Shown: positions 1-12,050, counted from the first letter of the stretch. The stretch is 64,000 nucleotides of DNA from Ricinus communis (GCF_019578655.1 NC_063261.1:11044446-11108445), one strand, 5' to 3'. Notes: generated by a model not told the origin, from the letters alone. Translations and numbers: made by a program.

Positions 1-484
1 TATATATATGTGGAAGGAAGTGTATTTTAGGATTTTGAGAGGTGTGTTATTATTGGTTAAAGGAATGGAGGGTAAAGGATGAGTCTTAGGGTTTAGGAAT
101 CTTTTAGATGATGGCACATGTCTCCATATAGATACCATCACCAAAACATATAAACTTTGAGGAAGATTACATTCTGGAGGCTAAGGCCACACGGGCTTAG
201 CTAAGATCACGTATACACGTGGACCTGGCCTTACCCCACGTGGGTTCAAGCTAGTCCACTAGGGTTTTAAGCTTGGTAAGGTTTTCGGGTTTTGGTTTTG
301 TGTTTTCGAAGGTTTTTAAGGGTTTTTTCGAGGTTCTTTCTATTTTGACAGTCCATTCTAAAAGATTCCAGTGTCCTTAGGTGCCTTTCTGAGCTTTCTT
401 CCCTTCACTATTCAAAGCTCAGTCTACCGGACTTGTCCTAGTCTCATCATCAGGCTTACATAATGAAGGAGCAAAAGTTAGGTA
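1..484. other. Unassigned sequence, no gene seen
   Basis: No coding region is visible. The stretch is moderately AT-rich, with a GC-richer patch around 180-260 containing several copies of a CACGTGG/CACGTAT-like word. It abuts the point where similarity to the copia LTR at 9999-11157 begins (about 485), so it may be part of another repeat that truncated that LTR. No family was recognised. Confidence 0.4.
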
Positions 485-1188
485 CTTGGTGTTTTCCAAG
501 GCTAACACTAAACCTCTTCCCTTAGTGAACCAATCTCTTACTAAGTCCCTTAACCCTTAAGTATTAATGGTTACTCAACAACTAGTTTCTTATATTTTTT
601 ATACCTAGGCTCACACAACAACCCTTTACACTTTTAGATGAACAATGAGTTTCAATTTAATACATTATATAATGAAAGAAATTAGATGTAGAGAGTTGAA
701 AAATAAATTTGTAAGTGTTTTGGTACACCCTAAATCACACACTTTCTTCTTAAGTCTTTATGAGGGGTATTTATACTCGTATCTACCTCTTAGAGACATT
801 ATAATTGGTCCAAGAACTCATAAATGCAAGTTTGATGACTTGGCAAGAAATTACCTCAAGTCCTGGAAAGTGCCCCTGCGCTTCCCAAGCGCCCTCGCGC
901 TTTTGGAAAAGAAGCGTTAGAGCTCCAAGCACCCTCGCGCTTTTTGAACATTTTTTTGTTGACTGCCAAGTGTCTCTCCTTGACTCGACCTTCATCAAGG
1001 GGCATTCCCAATGGCTATCTTACTTTTGCCAATCTAAAAAGCGCCATCGCGCTTTATAGGGCTTTTTTTAGTCCTTCTTTAAAATTTTAGGATCTTTTTA
1101 CTTTGATAGGTTCTTTTGATGCTTTGTTATATAAACACTTAGACATAAGGTTAATATTCAATTTAGGTGTTAAGGTTAAAATAGAGAT
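485..1188 (-). repeat. Truncated 3' LTR of the SIRE-like copia element (first part)
   Basis: This segment aligns with 10239-11140 of the complete LTR, including the shared block beginning near 645 and 10401. It is missing the first 240 bp or so of the LTR and has an internal deletion relative to the other copy. The LTR breaks at 1188 where another LTR has inserted. Its last 21 bases, ending in GGTCAACA, resume at 2630-2650 next to the polypurine tract. Confidence 0.82.
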
Positions 1189-2624
1189 TGATAGGCATCA
1201 TACTACACATGTTTTCATGCCCAATTGTTTACATTCTTGTGCATGATTATCTCGTTTTATACTAGAATCACCTATCTTTTGTTTCCTTTCACGTTTCAGG
1301 TCATTTTCGAAGGACACTATCAACAATCGAGGGAAATAAGTGTGATTACGGACCAGAATCCATCAAGTTGGATGAGGACTAGCACCCCGAGGGTTGAGCA
1401 CGGCCTGAACTCGGGCCGTGCTAAATTGCCAACTAGCTGCCTTTTAAGAGTGCCTTTTGGCATGGTTTCTGTAGCCACCACGACCTCTACCACGGCCCGT
1501 GGTGGCTCAGCACTGGCTTGGGCACGGCCTAGAAAAGGTCAACACAACAGAATCCTTAGGTTCAGCACAGTCTAGACTCCGCCCGTGCTGACCAGCACAG
1601 GCTTGACCACGACCGTGCTAAAGAGACTATATAGGCAAAATTTAATTTGGTGAATGGTGGCTCGATTTTTCTAACCTAATTCCAATATACACACTCAATT
1701 CACTTGTTTTCTAGACTTCAATTGTCGACTTTGGGAGATCAAATTCATCAATTGAAGGAAGGATTACACTTGTTTTAACATCGATTTGAAGATCAAAACA
1801 AGATTTGGGAGCATTCAAGAGGCAAATTAGGGTTTCTCATCCAACTTGAAAGAGAAGGGTGTACATGCCTTCAATTTTCTTTTCCTTATTTGTTCCTTAC
1901 TTTGCTTTAACTATGAACATGAGTAGCTAGATCTTTTGAACCCATTGGGGTCTTTATCATTGATGGATTGTGCTTAGTTGTTAGATTTATATTTACCATT
2001 CTTGTAATCTTCTTGCTATTCAGTAATAAAGTTTGATTCAGTTAATTTGAGACGTTGAATTAATTGTCTTTTGGGTTGTTTCTTGACATTGAGAAATGCT
2101 TGTTACAACTGGAATTTGAATAGTAAGAACATGCAGTTAACACTTAGAGATAAGATTAGTTTACTCGCCAGATTAAGAATTAACAACTCTTAATAGATCT
2201 AAATTATGCTTAATGCTAATCTGTAATAATCTGATAGGAGGAGATTCCATTAGGTTAGTGCAGGTTTAGAAGTCAGTGAGCTCGAGAGAGGAACCGAGTT
2301 CGATTCAGGAGTTAGGCACGGGTAAGCAAGATTGGTAGTTTATAAAATCAACCTTTAGAATTCCATCACTTAGGTCCCCTTTGGGTTTGTTCCTCTTGTT
2401 GTGGTTGTCTTTCGATTTTCAGTTGTTCATTTATTTATTTGCATTCATAATCATTAGTTAGTTAATTTAGACTTCTCACATCCTATTTCAGACTAGATAA
2501 CATAGTGAACAGTAGTAACTCTAAGTTCACCCGATCTCTAGGGATACGACCTTGATACTCACTAGTACTAGGCTGCATCGATAGGTTCACTACCTTAGGT
2601 GTAGGTTGCATAAGTAGCCCATCA
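1189..2624 (+). mobile_element. Solo LTR nested in the copia 3' LTR
   Basis: The 1436-bp segment begins TGATAGGC and ends GCCCATCA, so it has TG...CA ends in a short imperfect inverted repeat. It is flanked by GAGAT at 1184-1188 and again at 2625-2629, a 5-bp target duplication. No internal region accompanies it, which fits a solo LTR left by recombination between two LTRs. The same broad family occurs in opposite orientation at 52116-53591, where an Athila-type primer-binding site lies next to it, so this is probably an Athila-like LTR. It carries AGCACGGCC-type inverted repeats around 1397-1620. Confidence 0.85.
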
Positions 2625-2629
2625 GAGAT

Positions 2630-2650
2630 CAATTACCCCTTAGGTCAACA
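2630..2650 (-). repeat. Terminal 21 bp of the split copia 3' LTR
   Basis: This matches the end of the complete LTR at 11137-11157 with one mismatch, and completes the LTR interrupted by the solo LTR. Confidence 0.8.
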
Positions 2651-2664
2651 ATCTCCCATTTTTT
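2651..2664 (-). promoter_or_regulatory. Polypurine tract of the SIRE-like element
   Basis: On the minus strand this reads AAAAAATGGGAGAT directly before the LTR start TGTTGACC, as expected for the plus-strand primer of an LTR retrotransposon. Confidence 0.75.
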
Positions 2665-3059
2665 GATTTTGACAACCAAATTGATTAGAGATTTAAAATT
2701 GATCATGTATAAGTAAAATTGAATAGTTAATAGCTAACATTCAAGAATCAAAGGAACAATTCACTCGATAGATTTACTCCCCCTCAATATTTTCATTTTC
2801 TCCCTCTTAGTTCTTGCAACTATACTAGGTCAAGTATTAAATTGTGTATTCTCCCCTTTTATTCTTAACAATTAATTTACGCATACTTCTTCCTCTTTGT
2901 CAGAATTAAAAAGAAGGCAAAAAATAAATGGCAAAGAAGTGGAATACAAAGAGATAAGAAAGGAGTACTTGCATTAATTTAAACAATTTAGATGTGTTAT
3001 CAAAGAAAATGAATGCATGCATGAGAAGGTTTTTAGAAAAAAGATAAGAGAAAAAAAAT

Positions 3060-4275
3060 TTAATCTGCTTCTTTATCCTCTTCTTCTTCTTCCTCTTTTT
3101 GAACCATAGGCTCCTTACCTTTCCCTACGCCACTTGTGCTTGCTTGAGGAAGGGGAATATGAGCCTCTTCTTCTTCTTCTTGCCAATTATCCACATGGCA
3201 ATGGGGGATCTTGTGGTCTTTTTGAATTTCCACTAAATCCGTATGCAAGTGATGGAGGTAGTTCCAAGTCGTCTCTATTTGCTTTAGGACCTTTTCTTCA
3301 AAAGAGAGAGAAGGTTGCCCTTGTAAAGTAGAGGGAGTAGGCTCACTTGGAAATCTATTGTCCTATCATCCATATATTCCCCTATTAGGAAGAAATCTCC
3401 ATCAATCTCCCATTTAGGCCCAAGTCTTATGACTTTGGCATGCTCAAGAAAGGCTAGGTCTAAAAAGAAAGGTAAAACATGAGAAGTAAGAAAGGTCTTG
3501 TTGAGAGGAAAAGGGACTCGAAGGTGCTTGGCAATCTTGGTGATGTGGGAAGAGACAAGAATGAGACCTTTTTGTGTGTTGCCAAGATGAAAAAGATGAT
3601 AAAGAAAGAATTTGGAAGTGAGAATGCACTTACCATTTATCATTGTATAGAGAAAGAAAAGATCTTTCTGAGGCACTTTCTCCACCCCATTGTCCTTTGC
3701 ATGGATGTTGGTTGCAATCATCTTATGCACTACCCAATGTGCTAAGGATTTGAGGTCTTTAGAGGCAGAGTCTTTGGAATGGGTTTCTTTAATGGAGATT
3801 TGCCTCTAAAATTGAGAAAACAAAATAGGCATTCCAATAAGGTGTTCAATGATGAAAAGGTGGCTTCTTTCTTGAAACCAAAAATTGATGAAAGTTGAAT
3901 TGATGAAAATTGAGTTCTTGAAAGATTCTTTTTCTCCCCAAAGAGCCTAAACTCTATTCCGTAGTAGTCATCCCCATCTCCTTTTTTGTTGATCACTAAG
4001 GTGGAAAGAAACTCCTCAGTGAGGTATTCAAATCCTAAGTCTATGGATTAGGGTAGAAAGAAATCTCTAAGGCCAACATTGTCTAGAAAAGTATTTACCT
4101 CTTTAGAAATGCCAAGTTTGATGAGGGCCTCTTCATCGAAATGTCTACTTGGTTGTGTCTCTTTTCTCTCTATGGTCATAAACTTGATTCCAGCTTTATT
4201 ATTGACACCCTTCATTCTTTCCATGATAGATTCAAAGGAAGAAGAACCTCCCCTAACAGTCTTTCTTGCCCCCAT
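3060..4275 (-). pseudogene. Extra (env-like) reading-frame region downstream of copia RNase H
   Basis: Several minus-strand open segments lie between RNase H and the 3' LTR: 4275-4048, 3996-3742, 3730-3284 and 3248-3060. The longest (148 residues) is rich in hydrophobic residues. The last ends in a run of glutamates followed by lysine and aspartate. Copia elements normally end at RNase H; an added frame here is the known hallmark of SIRE/Maximus elements, where it is often called env-like. I see no clear signal peptide or transmembrane pair, so an envelope role is not supported by this copy. The segments are out of frame with each other or separated by stops. Confidence 0.55.
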
Positions 4276-4493
4276 ACTAATTTTTAAAGAGTTTGAAGAG
4301 AATTTTGGAAGAATTGAAGTAGAGAAGAAGAGAATTTTAAAGCTTGAATGAGAATGTATGTAAAATGTGATGCATTTATATAAAATGAGGTTTTATAATC
4401 TTAAGGGGAGTGAAAAACAGGTTAAAAATAACTAGTTTTCCATTAAATCACATTTTGGATAAAATTGTAATTGCTATTTTTGCAGATATCAAG

Positions 4494-4680
4494 GAGAAGC
4501 ACGGGCACGCCTGAGAAGCGCGATCACGCTTTTGAAGGATTAGTTACAACAACTATATTTTTAGGAAATTATGGTCGCGCTGTAGAGTCGCGAGCGCACT
4601 TTTAAGATTATTTCCAAGCTTTCACATAAACCGGTAAAGTAGGAGCGCTCTTCCAAAGCACGAGCATGATTTTTGCAAAA
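4494..4680. repeat. GCGC-rich short repeats also present in the copia LTRs
   Basis: Words of the type AAGCGCGATCACGCTTTT recur here about four times at irregular spacing. Related words (AAGCGCCCTCGCGCTTT) recur in the LTR copies near 883-900, 932-945, 1038-1056, 10643-10660, 10811-10825 and 10984-11002. They are imperfect palindromes and could form short hairpins. Confidence 0.55.
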
Positions 4681-5138
4681 ATTTGAGCAAAAGTGAAAGT
4701 TTTTTATGAACATGCAACACTTGATTTGACCACATGATTTAGTGAGTATTGGAATGCACAAAGATTTAACGTGATCTTCTTGTGCAAGGAGATTTCAATA
4801 ATCAATTATGCTCAAAATAAAGATGCACAAGTATAAATATCATAATAAAAAGACATATAGCTTTAGCACAACATAATAATTTTATCTATGCTAAGGTACT
4901 TCCATCTATCATTCCTAGTTCTCTTTTGATGAAATTCAATCTTTTCTCATTTAGGGACTTGGTGAAAATATCGACTAGTTGCTTATTTGTGTCAAGATAC
5001 TCTAGCACTACATTACCATTTTGAACATGATCTCTTGAAAAATGGTGTCTAATATCTATGTGCTTACTCCTAGAATGTTGAATAGGATTCTTAGAAAGGT
5101 TTATAGCACTAGTATTGTCACACTTAATAGGAATGTGA

Positions 5139-6560
5139 TTAACCTCTTTCCATTAATCTCTTAATTATTGCTTCATCTATAGGATTTGAGCACAACAACA
5201 TCCTGCCCGCCACATATTCGGCTTTCGCTGTGGAAAGAGTAACTGAAACTTGTTTCTTACTAAACCAAGAAACTAAGCATTCTCCTAGAAGATGACAAGT
5301 TCTGAAAGTGCTCTTATCTAATAGATTACCCACATAATCGGCATTCGAATAACCTATTATATCAAAGGATATTTCTCTAGGATACTAAAGTCCTAAGTTC
5401 AAAGTCCCACACAAGTATTTTAAAATTCTTTTTACGGCATTCAAATGAGACACTTTGGGACAAGATTGAAATTTAACACAAAGACAAACACTATACATAA
5501 TATCGAGTCTAGAGGCGGTTAAATATAAAAGTGAGCCAATCATACCTCTATAGAGCTTTTCATTCACACTCTTACCCTTCTCATCCTTGTCCAATTTTGC
5601 TGTGACACTCATAGAGGTCTTGGCTACTTTGCAAATATCATCTCAAATTTCTTTAGAAGTTCTCTTGTGTACTTGGATTGGTTGATGAATATCCCATCCT
5701 TGCTTTGCTTGATTTGAAGACCAAAGAAAAATTTGAGCTTTCCTATCATGCTCATTTCAAATTCCCTATTGATACACTTAGCAAAATCCTTACAAAGTAA
5801 TTGATTAGTAGCACCAAACACAATGTCATCAACATAAATTTGAACAATTATAGTATCATGCTTGTGTTTCTTTATAAATAGTGTAGTGTCAACCTTGCCC
5901 TTTTGAAATCCATTTTTAATTAAAAAAGAACTAAGCCTTTCATACCAAGCTCTAGGAGCTTATTTCAATTGATACAAGGCTTTAGATAGTTTGAAAACAT
6001 GATTAGGAAATTTATGATTTTCAAAACTGGGAGGTTGCTCAACATAGATCTCCTCCTCAATAAAACCATTTAAAATCACTTTTCACATCCATTTGAAAGA
6101 ATATGAAATTTATATGACATGCATAAGCTAAAAGTACCCTAATAGCTTCTAATCTAGCAACTGGAGCAAAGGTCTCATCATAATCCATGCCTTCCTCTTG
6201 ATTGTGATCTTTCGCAAGCAATCTAGCTTTATTTCTAGTGATAGAGCCTTGCTCATCTAACTTGTCCCTAAATATCCATTTACATCCTATAATATGGTGA
6301 TCATTGGGTCTAGGAACAAGTTTCCACACTTCTTTTCTCTCAAATTGGTTGAGTTCATCTTGCATAGCAATCACCAAACTCTCATCATTTAAAGCTTCAT
6401 CAATGGTCCTTGGCTCAATTTGAGAGACAAAGGCTAAATTATTTAAAGCTACTAGTTTAGAATGAGTACTTACACCTTTTGATAAGTCTTCAATGACTTG
6501 AGTAGGAGGATGATCCTTTTTGAAGTTTCGTGTCTTGGGAAGATTTTGTGAGGTCTCCAA
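5139..6560 (-). pseudogene. Copia reverse transcriptase and RNase H (broken)
   Basis: The RT domain starts in the open segment 6560-6057, with the copia signature of an ALxDESLxxAMQDELNQFERxxVWxLVPRP type, then KWIFRxKLDEQG and ETFAPVARLEAIR. The catalytic YVDD box is readable on the minus strand at about 5843-5832, between open segments. Segment 5821-5624 carries the RT C-terminal part (MIGKLKFFFGLQIKQ). Segments 5612-5385 and 5333-5139 carry the connection and RNase H regions, including YLTASRLDIMYSV and STAKAEYVA. Stops and frame changes separate the pieces. This is the enzyme region that would copy the element's RNA into DNA in cytoplasmic particles; this copy cannot do so. Confidence 0.85.
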
Positions 6561-6593
6561 CTCTTGGGGATCTTGGGTTGCATCTTGATTTTG

Positions 6594-8282
6594 TTAATCT
6601 TCTTGATTTTCCTCTACAGATTCGTTCATTCTTTTTGAGGGATCATCAACATTTACTTTGAGTTCTTCAAATGCACCTACAAGATTATTTACACAAACAC
6701 CTTTCCCAAGATCAAACTTATTTGATTCATCAAAAATTATATTCATAGACTTTTCAACTGCTAAAGTGCATTTGTTAAAGACTCTATAGACTTTGCTTGA
6801 TGTGGAATAGCTTAGAAAGATTTCTATGTCGATTTTAGCATCAAATTTCCTAAGATTATTCATGGTATTTAAAATGCAGCATTTGCATCCAAAAGCTCTA
6901 AAATATGAGGCCTTAGATTTTCTTCCTTTCTAAAGCTCATAAGAAGTTCTATTTAATAAAGGTCTCTTGAAAACTCTATTTTGCAATATAATAACTAGTA
7001 TTAATGGCCTCGGCCCAAAAGTAAGGAAGTTTATACTCATTAAGCATTGTCCTAGCCATTTCCACTAGTGTTCTATTTTTTCTTTCTACAACTCCATTTT
7101 GTTGTGGTGTTCTAGGAGATGAAAAAATTGTGAGAAACTTCAGATTCTTTATAAAGGTTTTCAAAAAGATCATTTTCAAATTCTTTTCCATGATCACTTC
7201 TTATATAGGAAATCAAATACCCTTTTTTCATTTTGAACACGTTTTACAAAAGATTTGAAAATATTAAATGCTTTATTCTAATGAGCAAGGAAATTAATCC
7301 AAGTAAATCTAGAGTAATCATCAACAATCATAAATGCATATGACTTTCTACCCAAACTAGCTACTCTAATAGGTCCAAACAAATCCATACGTAATAGTTG
7401 AAGTGGTCTAGGAGTACTTACAATAGTTTTAGACTTAAAGGATGATAGATGTTGTTTTCCCATTTGACATGGTTCATAAGGCTTGTCTTTGATAACTTCA
7501 CCTTGAGAAGTCCATTTACTAGCTCTTATTTGGCTAGCTTTTGTAGAAGCTCCATACTTACATGCCCAAGTCTTCTATGCCATAGCCAAGATTCATCATT
7601 AATAGATATAAAGCATTTGGAAGATTGGTAGTAACTTTATGTAGGTCAATTGTCTAGGTATGGCCACTTCTTTCTCCTTTGAATATCACTTTATCATCCA
7701 CTAGGGTATTGACAAGACATCCATTAGAGTCAAAGGTGACTTTGTTCCCTTTGTCACACAATTGACTTACACTTAATAAATTATGTTTCAATCCATCAAC
7801 TAGAAAAACATCATCAATGAAAGATTTACCATCCTTACCAATGAAGCCGATGCCAATTACCTTACCCTTGCATTGTTTCTAAAGGTTACTTTGCATCCGT
7901 TATAGTTCTTAACATTCACAAAGAGGCTCTTGTCACTTGTCATGTGCCTTGAACATCCACTATCAACATGTCAAAGATTTGTGGTTGTGGATTTAAGACA
8001 CACTTATAAAAAGAAGTTAATTTACTTGATTTTAGGTACCCAAACAAGGTTGGATCCTTTGGAGTTAGCATTGAAAAATTCATCCATGAAAAGGTGCATC
8101 TTTCTTATTTGGAATTTGACATTAATATGTCTAATTCTCATGCAATAGTGGTAAGTGACCTTGGAATTTTTAAGAAAGTTTGAGTTGGTCTTCTTAGCTA
8201 CTTTTGCTTGAGGTTTGGACCTCATATCATTGTTTTCACACATACATGAATAAGATTTGTTAATCTTTGAGTTCTTATACAT
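6594..8282 (-). pseudogene. Copia protease and integrase region (broken)
   Basis: Segment 7463-7278 contains the integrase core start (PLQLLRMDLFGPIRVASLGRK, then FMIVDDYSRFTWINF), giving the first catalytic Asp. Segment 7197-6976 contains SSPRTPQQNGVVERKNRTL, with the Asn-Gly-Val-x-Glu context of the catalytic Glu. Segment 6863-6594 corresponds to the region between integrase and RT. Segment 8282-8022 and the intervening sequence cover the spacer and protease zone, where no clean DSG/DTG box is left. The order integrase before RT confirms copia. At least four interruptions are present. Confidence 0.8.
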
Positions 8283-8384
8283 GAAACATGCTTTGTTCCT
8301 TTTGGCTTAGCCTTTAGAACATGTGTACCTTTCTTTTCTTTGAATGGAAGGTCTAGTGTGTGTTTTGTTCTTTGAAATTCTATT

Positions 8385-9941
8385 TCAGTTTCTCTCAATT
8401 GTTTTTAGTTGAGTGGCCTTGACAAAGATTGTGTTGTCAGATATGGATGATGAAGCTCCATCGAACCCAAGTCCATGTTTCACAAGGGGATGTCTTTGAG
8501 ATACAACTAGTGTGTCAAGAGAATCTTTCCTTTTGTGAAATCTTGAAATTGAGTTTCTAAGCTCCTTAATTTTATTTTTCAAAGTATTATTCTCTTTAAA
8601 GTGTTTTTTATTTGAAATTTCTTCCAATGATTTCTTTAGGTCCTCATTGAATGTTTTTAAGGAGGCAATTTCCTTCTTTGAAACCTTAAGGTCTTCTTCA
8701 AAACTAGAACATTTGTTTTTGTAAAAACTTATTTTTGAAAGCATGTTTTGTAAAAGCTCATCCTCACCATCCAACACATCATCACCAAAAGAATGAGAAG
8801 ATGAACAAAAAGAAGAAGAATCGCATGAATGAGAGATAGAACATACCTCATGGGAGTCTTCCATGTTTGCCATGAAACAAAGATTAGCCTCTTCTTCCCT
8901 TTCACTTTCATTATTAGAGGATGAGGATGCATCATCCAAGTAGCTTTCCAGCCCTTTTTCTTTTCTTTGTCTCCCTTCTTTCTTTTCAAGTATTTGGGAT
9001 AATCTGGCTTGATATGTCCTTGCTTTCCAAAAATTCGTAGCAAGTGACTTATTTGTTCTTTTCCTTGCTTGTTCTTGATTTGAAGAAGGGTTTCTTGCTT
9101 GTGAAAGGATTGTTGCTTCTTCTCTTTTTGGCTTTAAGTATTCTTTTTACATATTTAGTGATGAGAGCCACATCATCACTCTTACTTAATGCTTCCTCTT
9201 GATCTTCATCATCACTTGCGATATCATTTACTTCTTAAGCTCTTGTGCTAGCTTTGAGTGCTAGGCTTTCTTCTTTGCACTATCCCTATCAAATTCGTCC
9301 TTCACAAGAGACATCTCATGGGTTAAAAGCTTGCCTATGAGAACATCCGTAGGAATCTTCACTAGGTCTTCATTTGCTTCTTCAATATTAGCCACTTTAG
9401 CACCATATTTATCCAAAGAAACACTCCTAAGAATTTTATTGTTGATATCTATTAGCTCATAATGCTTCCCAAGATTCCTCATGTTGGTAATGATGGTGAG
9501 AAGTCTATTTGTCATGACGGTAACAGACTTGTTTGGCTTCATCTTGAACATTTCATACTCGGTGACGTACATTTAAATCTTTCTTGATTTAACTTGCTTT
9601 GTGCCTTCATGATAGTTCTCCAAGATAGTCCAAATTTGATAAGCCATAGTGCAATATTGCACTCTCCCATATTTTTCTCTAGAAAGGCAACTCATAAGTA
9701 TAGCCATTGCTTGCTTATTCTTGTGGTTGTGCCTCTTGTGGGCATTCACCCATTCTTCTCTAGGAAGAATTCTTTCTTCACCATTTTTTATTTCGGTGGG
9801 AGCTTTCCATTCCTTCACCATATAATCCCACACTTCAATGCCATAGGAATCCAAGTAGATTTCCATGCGAAATTTTCAAAAGGTATAGTTGGATTTGTAA
9901 AAGAATGGCTTCAGGTGTTGGGCTCCTTCATTGGTTGCCAT
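8385..9941 (-). pseudogene. Copia gag (broken)
   Basis: A start codon lies at 9941, 41 bases inside the primer-binding site, and the frame continues through a stop near 9878 into the open segment 9866-9573 (IEVWDYMVKEWKAP, YQIWTILENYHEGT), typical of copia capsid proteins. Segment 9572-9261 is in the same frame. Around 9040-8990 the zinc-knuckle context KQGHIKPDYPKYLKRKK is visible but its cysteines are degraded. Segment 8939-8385 is serine/acid rich then coiled-coil-like, as is usual in long SIRE gag proteins. Gag would form the particle shell; this copy is not translatable as one protein. Confidence 0.83.
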
Positions 9942-9981
9942 GATCTTTACACTTGCAATAAAGCTTGATAAGAGTAAGCAA

Positions 9982-9993
9982 GCTTCAATACCA
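9982..9993 (-). promoter_or_regulatory. Primer-binding site of the SIRE-like element
   Basis: On the minus strand this reads TGGTATTGAAGC, a degenerate match to the initiator-Met tRNA 3' end (usual plant form TGGTATCAGAGC), five bases from the LTR boundary at 9999. This fixes the orientation of the element. Confidence 0.75.
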
Positions 9994-9998
9994 CTTAT

Positions 9999-11157
9999 TG
10001 TCCCTTGGAACCAAAAAGGAAGGTTGAATTAGTGACCTCAAATTGTAGAATTAAGTAGTTTTGGTAACATACAAGGATCTAAGAAAGATTTAAAGAGAGT
10101 TAGGGTTAGAGAAGTTGGCACAAAAGCTTATAGTGGTTCGAGAACAATCCTCCCTACATGCACTCCTCAATATCACACTTGAGTATTCCATTATAATCTT
10201 TAAGATTACAACCTTTGGGTTTTACAAGTTTACCCAACAACTTGGTATTTTCTAAGGCTAACATTAAACCTATATCCTTAGTGAACTAATCTCTCACTAG
10301 GTCCTTTAACCCTTGAGTATTAATTTTTACTCAACAACCAATTGCTTGTGTTTTTAATATCTAGGCTCACACAATAACCCTTTACACTTTTAGATGAACA
10401 ATGAGTTTTAACTTAATACACTATATAATGAAAGAAATTAGATGTAGAGAGTTGAAAAATAAATTTGTAAGGGTTTTGGTACATCCTAAATCACACACTC
10501 TCTTCTTAGGTCTTTACGAGAGGCATTTATACTCATACCTACCTCCGAGAGACATTATAACTAGTCCAAAACTTATTAACTACAAGTTTAATGACTTGGC
10601 AAAAAATTGCCTGAAGTCCTGAAAAGTGCCTCCATGCTTTCCAAGCGCCCTCGCGCTTTCTGAAAAGAGATGTTTGGGGCTCTAACAACTCTAGACATGT
10701 GGCTCTGACTTGGTGGATGATATCTCAATGGTTACTGAAATCGCATTAATTGCGAAAACCGCCCCTGCGCCACAATAGTGCCATCGCACCTACCTTGTCC
10801 GTGCTCGAAAGCGCCCTCTCACTTCTTATCATGATATCGTCTACAATTGTTCGGACTTTAGTCTCCAACTGAAGTGCCCTCATGCTTTTTAAGCATTTTG
10901 TCTGTTAACTGCCAAGTGTCTCTCCTTTACCTGGGTCTTTATCAACGGGCATTCCCAATGGCTATCTTACTTTTTCCAATCTGAAAAGCATCCTCGCGCT
11001 TTACAAGGCTTTTTATAGTCATTCTTTGAAAGCTTGAGGATGCTTTTAATTTGATAGGTTCCTTTAATGCTCTATCATATAGACACTCAAATACAAGTTT
11101 AATATTCTATTTGGGTGTTAAGATCAAAATAAAGATCAATTGCCCCTTAGGTCAACA
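9999..11157 (-). repeat. 5' LTR of the SIRE-like copia element (complete)
   Basis: The plus-strand copy begins TGTCCCTTGG and ends GGTCAACA. It is bounded inside by the primer-binding site. Length is 1159 bp. It aligns with 485-1188 plus 2630-2650 but is clearly diverged, with an extra segment around 10660-10920, so the insertion is old. Open frames inside it are LTR sequence, not host genes. Confidence 0.85.
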
Positions 11158-11176
11158 CTTTAGTCTCGGACTAGCC

Positions 11177-11941
11177 TCATGCATCTTGCCCTTGCCTTTC
11201 AAAATTTTTATCAAACTTCTTGCGCCTATGCCCAGAAGCTTGCTTGTAGCTTTCAATTAAATAAGCTTGGGTATTGGGTTTAGCAGCATTAAGACGCTCA
11301 TGCTCAAGCTCCAGGTGGTTCATAATGTCAGCAAAGGTCTTAATGTTCACATTGTGAGTCATGTTCACCTTCATGTGCTCCTAATAGTTAGGTAGAGACC
11401 GGATAATAACTTGTACTTACTGCTCATTAGTGAAGTTTTCTCCGGCTAACTTTAACTCCATTATCATATTCGACATGTCCCTCAAATGTTGTTTTACTGA
11501 TTTGTCAAAGACCTTATTGAAAGTGTCGAATTTGATAGTCAATTGCCTAAGTCTGGAGACGATCATCCCTCCAAACTTCTCTCGTCAAACGATCCATATG
11601 GCATGAGCAGTACGATACTGTTAATACTCATACACAAAATCATCATTCAAGGAACTAATCAGGATTCCTCTTGCAGCGTAATTCTTTTTCTTCCATGTAG
11701 TATAAGTAGCCATGTCGCCGTTATGCTGTGTTTGGTTGTCATTTTCCTCATCTGTTTTGGGCTCATCCATAACATTATTGATGGCCTCCAAAATCTCTTG
11801 CTCTACAAGGACATAGTGCATTTTCATATGCCAAATGTTATACTTATCACTATTCAGTTTCTCACCCTTATTAAGTTCAACTATGATGTTCTTTGAAGCT
11901 GTGTTAGTTACAAAAACTATGAAAAGACAATTCAAATGCAA
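11177..11941 (-). pseudogene. Fragment of a second copia gag
   Basis: The minus-strand segment 11941-11621 contains LNKGEKLNSDKYNIWHMKM and TTWKKKNYAARGILISSLND, matching the N-terminal capsid region (UBN2-type) of copia gag. Segment 11374-11177 (NVNIKTFADIMNHLELEHERL) is the following gag part. Between them the frame is broken. No LTR or pol belonging to this fragment is recognisable. It is truncated at about 11158 by the SIRE-like element and at about 12050 by the Tat element. Confidence 0.72.
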
Positions 11942-12050
11942 TACAAATTTATTATATCAACATACACATGACTTAGTCACATTTTTAAAATTAAGTTATT
12001 GAAAATCTTCATATGAATTAGAATTAAAAAGTTCCCTAAGTTCTTAATTA

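Larger units (their letters stand above)
485..11157 (-). mobile_element. SIRE/Maximus-like Ty1/copia LTR retrotransposon, decayed
   Basis: The coding pieces run on the minus strand in copia order: gag (9941 down to about 8385), protease/integrase (8282 to 6594), RT and RNase H (6560 to 5139), then an extra reading frame region (4275 to 3060) before the 3' LTR. Integrase before RT defines Ty1/copia. A reading frame downstream of RNase H is typical of the SIRE/Maximus lineage, so that lineage call is an inference. The LTR at 9999-11157 is complete. The one at the low end lacks about 240 bp at its outer side and is split by a solo LTR. Many stops and frame breaks mean no intact protein can be made. 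Confidence 0.88.

Noticed and set aside
645..920. Open frame of 91 residues with a near-copy at 10401-10622
   Set aside because: The similarity exists because both lie in the two LTRs of one copia element. The frame is not maintained at its end and has no known domain.
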